From: Anaerolineaceae bacterium
GTDB taxonomy: Bacteria; Chloroflexota; Anaerolineae; Anaerolineales; Anaerolineaceae
Assembly: GCA_003532515.1 (NCBI GenBank)
Contig: DOEX01000159.1
Span: forward strand, 1-6,446
Length of the DNA: 6,446 bases
Reading direction: 5' to 3'
Positions within the stretch are counted from its first letter, which is position 1, and each line of letters begins with the position of its first letter. The notes below the pieces were generated by a model. That model saw only the letters and a list, made by a program, of their open reading frames with translations, did no database searches and was not told where the DNA came from. The position numbers were made by a program, and so were the translations under genes. This document shows positions 4,357-6,446 of this stretch, piece by piece.

Positions 4357-5181
4357 ATGATAAATAAGAGCAGCCAGGTTGGTAACTGGATTAACCTGGC
4401 AGGTTACGATGTATTTGTCCTGGAAGAAACCGGGTCAACCAACGATGATGCCAAAAACTATTCCGGGCAGATCGCTGACGAATTTGTGGTCTGGGCGAAG
4501 CACCAAACTGCTGGAAGAGGGCGCGAAGACCGCTACTGGCAAGCCACTGAGGGATGTTCGCTTACTTTCTCTGTTCTATTGCGCCCGATTGAGAAAGAAA
4601 AGGAATTCTTAAGCCGCTTTACCACGCTGGGTGCACTTGCGCTGACTGACTTATTGAGCAGTGCTTATGCACTTGATGCTGAAATTAAATGGCCAAACGA
4701 TGTCTTGATAAGAGAGAAAAAAGTTAGTGGTATTCTCACTGAGATCACCTGGCGTGGGTCAAGCATTGAATCCATCATTCTGGGCATAGGTATCAACCTC
4801 AAGGATAGGGCTTTCACAAACGCCGGCAAGCTCCGTTTCCCAGCCACCAGTCTTGAGGCAGAGGGTATAAACATTGAATCCATGCAGACCTTGCTTGAAA
4901 AACTCCTGGCTGCCTTGCAGCTGCGCAGGCAACAGCTTGGTTCCGCTCAGTTCTTGGACGACTGGAACCAAAAATTGGCATTCAAAGATAAGTTCATGCC
5001 CATAAAACAATACCAGGGCAAAACTGAGATGCTTTGCCCTGGTTCGATCAACCCTGATGGCTCCCTCAACGCGCGCGATCAGGCTGGAAATTGGCGGGTG
5101 GTTCATTCTGCTGAATTTTCAGCATCGTCAATAATTTCGTCCTCAACGTCGTCTTCATCCACAGAAGATTGCTCTTCTTGA
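4357..5181 (+). CDS. birA: Biotin--[acetyl-CoA-carboxylase] ligase, monofunctional
   Basis: Activates biotin with ATP to biotinyl-AMP and attaches it to a lysine of biotin carboxyl carrier domains, in the cytoplasm. The 274-residue protein starts directly with the catalytic domain and lacks the N-terminal DNA-binding domain of the E. coli bifunctional type, so it should not be a repressor. Visible motifs are ETGSTNDDA (24-32), the adenylate-binding loop GRGREDRYW (53-61), KWPNDVLI (111-118), KVSGILTE (122-129) and GIGINL (143-148). A small C-terminal beta domain runs to about residue 256 (GSINPDGSLNARDQ, WRVVHSAEFSA). The last 18 or so residues are an unusual Ser/Thr-rich tail encoded opposite the gyrA end. 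The start is 6 bases after the kinase stop, with only a weak AGGT (4344-4347) as ribosome site, so co-transcription and coupling are likely. Confidence 0.93.
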   Translation: MINKSSQVGNWINLAGYDVFVLEETGSTNDDAKNYSGQIADEFVVWAKHQTAGRGREDRYWQATEGCSLTFSVLLRPIEKEKEFLSRFTTLGALALTDLLSSAYALDAEIKWPNDVLIREKKVSGILTEITWRGSSIESIILGIGINLKDRAFTNAGKLRFPATSLEAEGINIESMQTLLEKLLAALQLRRQQLGSAQFLDDWNQKLAFKDKFMPIKQYQGKTEMLCPGSINPDGSLNARDQAGNWRVVHSAEFSASSIISSSTSSSSTEDCSS

Positions 5182-6446
5182 ATATCAGTTTCATCTGTTT
5201 CAGTCAGGATCACCTGGCTTTCCTCTGACTCTTCTGCCAGGGCTTGCTCACGAGCTTTTGCGGCCGTTTCTACTTCTTCGGACGAAATTCTAACTACGGC
5301 AGCGAGACTGTCTCCTTCGTCAATATCCATAACCCTGACACCCTGAGTTGCGCGACCTTGAATCGAAATATCTGAGACTTTGGTTCGCAGAACGATGCCG
5401 GAGCGAGTGATGGTGGTGATGTCTTCACCTTCCAAAACAACCATCGCCTGCGCTATATCTCCAATTTCTGCCCGTGCTTCCTGGCTGATGGTGGTCACGC
5501 CCAATGTGCCGCGTGATTTTGCCAGATATTCATCCAGGGGTGTTCGTTTGCCCTGCCCTTTGTCAGTGATGACCAACAGGTAGCCATCTGTTTCAACTAC
5601 ATCCATGGAGACCACGCGGTCATCCCCACGCAAATGGATGCCCGTGACGCCCATGGTTGTGCGTCCGGTTGGACGTACTTCGGATTCGCTAAAGCGTAAA
5701 GCCTTGCCCTGGCGGGTCACCATCAGGAGATCATCCTTACTGCTGGTCATACGGACCCAGCCCAATTCATCACCGTCATTCAAACGGATGGCGATCAAAC
5801 CGGAAGGACGTACGTTTTCAAAGTCAGACATGGGCACCCGTTTCACTCTTCCAAGTCGGGTCGCCATGGCACAATACTTCGCCTGGCTAAAGCTTTCTAC
5901 TGGCAAAACAGCCGTAACAGTTTCTTCGGGCTCGAGGTTGATAATATTTACCAACGGAATACCGCGACCCTGGCGGCTCTCTTCAGGCAGCTCAAAGACG
6001 CGTTCTGAATAGACCTTGCCTTTATCTGTGAAGAAAAGGATGGTGTCCAGCGTGTTGGCGCGTACAAAGAAGTTCACTTCATCTTCGCCGCGCATGCTTT
6101 GACCGATAACACCGCGACCGCCTCTTCCCTGCCGGCGATATGCACTATCCGAAACGCGTTTGATGTAACCTCGATTGGTGATCGAGATGAAAACTGGTTC
6201 ATCCTGGATCAGGGATTCATCTGAAAGGTCCATTTCAGCATCCGGTGCAATGCGTGTGCGGCGGGGATCTCCGAATTTTTCAGCCACTTCATTGAGGTCG
6301 GTACGGATGATTTCGAGGATCTTATGTGGATTGGCTAACAAATCTTCCAATCCTTCAATCAGTATCATCAGCTGCTTGTATTCGTCTTCAATTTTCTGAC
6401 GCTCAAGGGCTGCCAGACGGCGCAGTTGCATATCCAGAATAGCCTG
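5103..6446 (-). CDS. gyrA: DNA gyrase subunit A, C-terminal part (5' end outside the window)
   Basis: Gyrase A cuts and rejoins DNA; its C-terminal domain wraps DNA and allows negative supercoiling. The frame is open to the right edge, so 447 codons of the 3' end are seen. It opens with QAILDMQLRRLAALE, the conserved end of the breakage-reunion core, followed by the coiled-coil region. The C-terminal pinwheel begins near 6210. The GyrA box is at 6111-6131 and reads QGRGGRG, against the usual Q-R/K-RGG-R/K-G. Later repeats show degenerate boxes (RQGRGIPL, GRTTMGVTG, SRGTLGVT, GRATQGV), as expected for the blades. The GyrA box supports gyrA over parC. The last 60 or so residues (5106-5280) form an acidic Glu/Asp-rich tail with no fold in view. 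The final 79 bases overlap birA on the other strand. Confidence 0.95.
   Translation of the reverse strand, partial: QAILDMQLRRLAALERQKIEDEYKQLMILIEGLEDLLANPHKILEIIRTDLNEVAEKFGDPRRTRIAPDAEMDLSDESLIQDEPVFISITNRGYIKRVSDSAYRRQGRGGRGVIGQSMRGEDEVNFFVRANTLDTILFFTDKGKVYSERVFELPEESRQGRGIPLVNIINLEPEETVTAVLPVESFSQAKYCAMATRLGRVKRVPMSDFENVRPSGLIAIRLNDGDELGWVRMTSSKDDLLMVTRQGKALRFSESEVRPTGRTTMGVTGIHLRGDDRVVSMDVVETDGYLLVITDKGQGKRTPLDEYLAKSRGTLGVTTISQEARAEIGDIAQAMVVLEGEDITTITRSGIVLRTKVSDISIQGRATQGVRVMDIDEGDSLAAVVRISSEEVETAAKAREQALAEESEESQVILTETDETDIQEEQSSVDEDDVEDEIIDDAENSAE

Noticed and set aside
4759..5106. Minus-strand open frame of 115 codons inside birA
   Set aside because: It is a shadow of the strongly supported biotin ligase frame and matches no recognised family.
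5605..6012. Plus-strand open frame of 135 codons inside gyrA
   Set aside because: It is antisense to the gyrase C-terminal domain with no ribosome site; long shadow frames are common opposite GC-biased genes.

Overview
The window is bacterial chromosomal DNA of moderate GC. It reads best as a member of the Chloroflexota, probably an Anaerolineae-type organism. That is inferred from the general look of the gyrase A, the soluble GAF-PAS kinase and the repeat families, not from a database match. It splits into an accessory left part (1 to about 2100) and a conserved right part (about 2125 to 6446).

Left part. Positions 1-25 are the 3' end of a tRNA gene without an encoded CCA. Positions 26-294 carry no credible gene but are full of repeats. 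There is a hairpin-rich element at 43-108, a 21-base near-copy of the tRNA 3' end at 183-203, and two copies (154-189 and 251-278) of a 28-36 base direct repeat whose third copy lies at 2041-2076. These repeats bracket a low-GC, two-gene, minus-strand operon (1691 down to 295). It encodes a small protein with a C-terminal membrane segment, overlapping by 4 bases (ATGA) an uncharacterised protein with a TerB-like segment and a C-terminal PH/GRAM-like domain. The layout (tRNA end, duplicated tRNA end, low-GC cargo, flanking direct repeats) looks like accessory DNA acquired next to a tRNA gene. A 433-base stretch (1692-2124) follows with three successive hairpins and the third repeat copy.

Right part. 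A thioredoxin-type arsenate reductase (arsC, minus strand) has a clear sigma-70-type promoter, with an inverted repeat over its -10 box. It diverges from a soluble GAF-PAS histidine kinase (plus strand). The kinase start codon has no Shine-Dalgarno sequence and sits 6 bases after an extended -10 box, so its mRNA may be leaderless. Six bases after the kinase comes a monofunctional biotin-protein ligase (birA), probably in the same transcript. birA converges on the 3' half of gyrA, which runs off the right edge, and the two coding regions overlap by 79 bases on opposite strands. The overlap encodes a Ser-rich tail on the ligase and an Asp/Glu-rich tail on gyrase A.

Functionally, gyrA and birA are housekeeping genes, arsC is a detoxification gene, the kinase is a sensor with no response regulator in view, and the two-gene low-GC cassette is the part with unknown biology.
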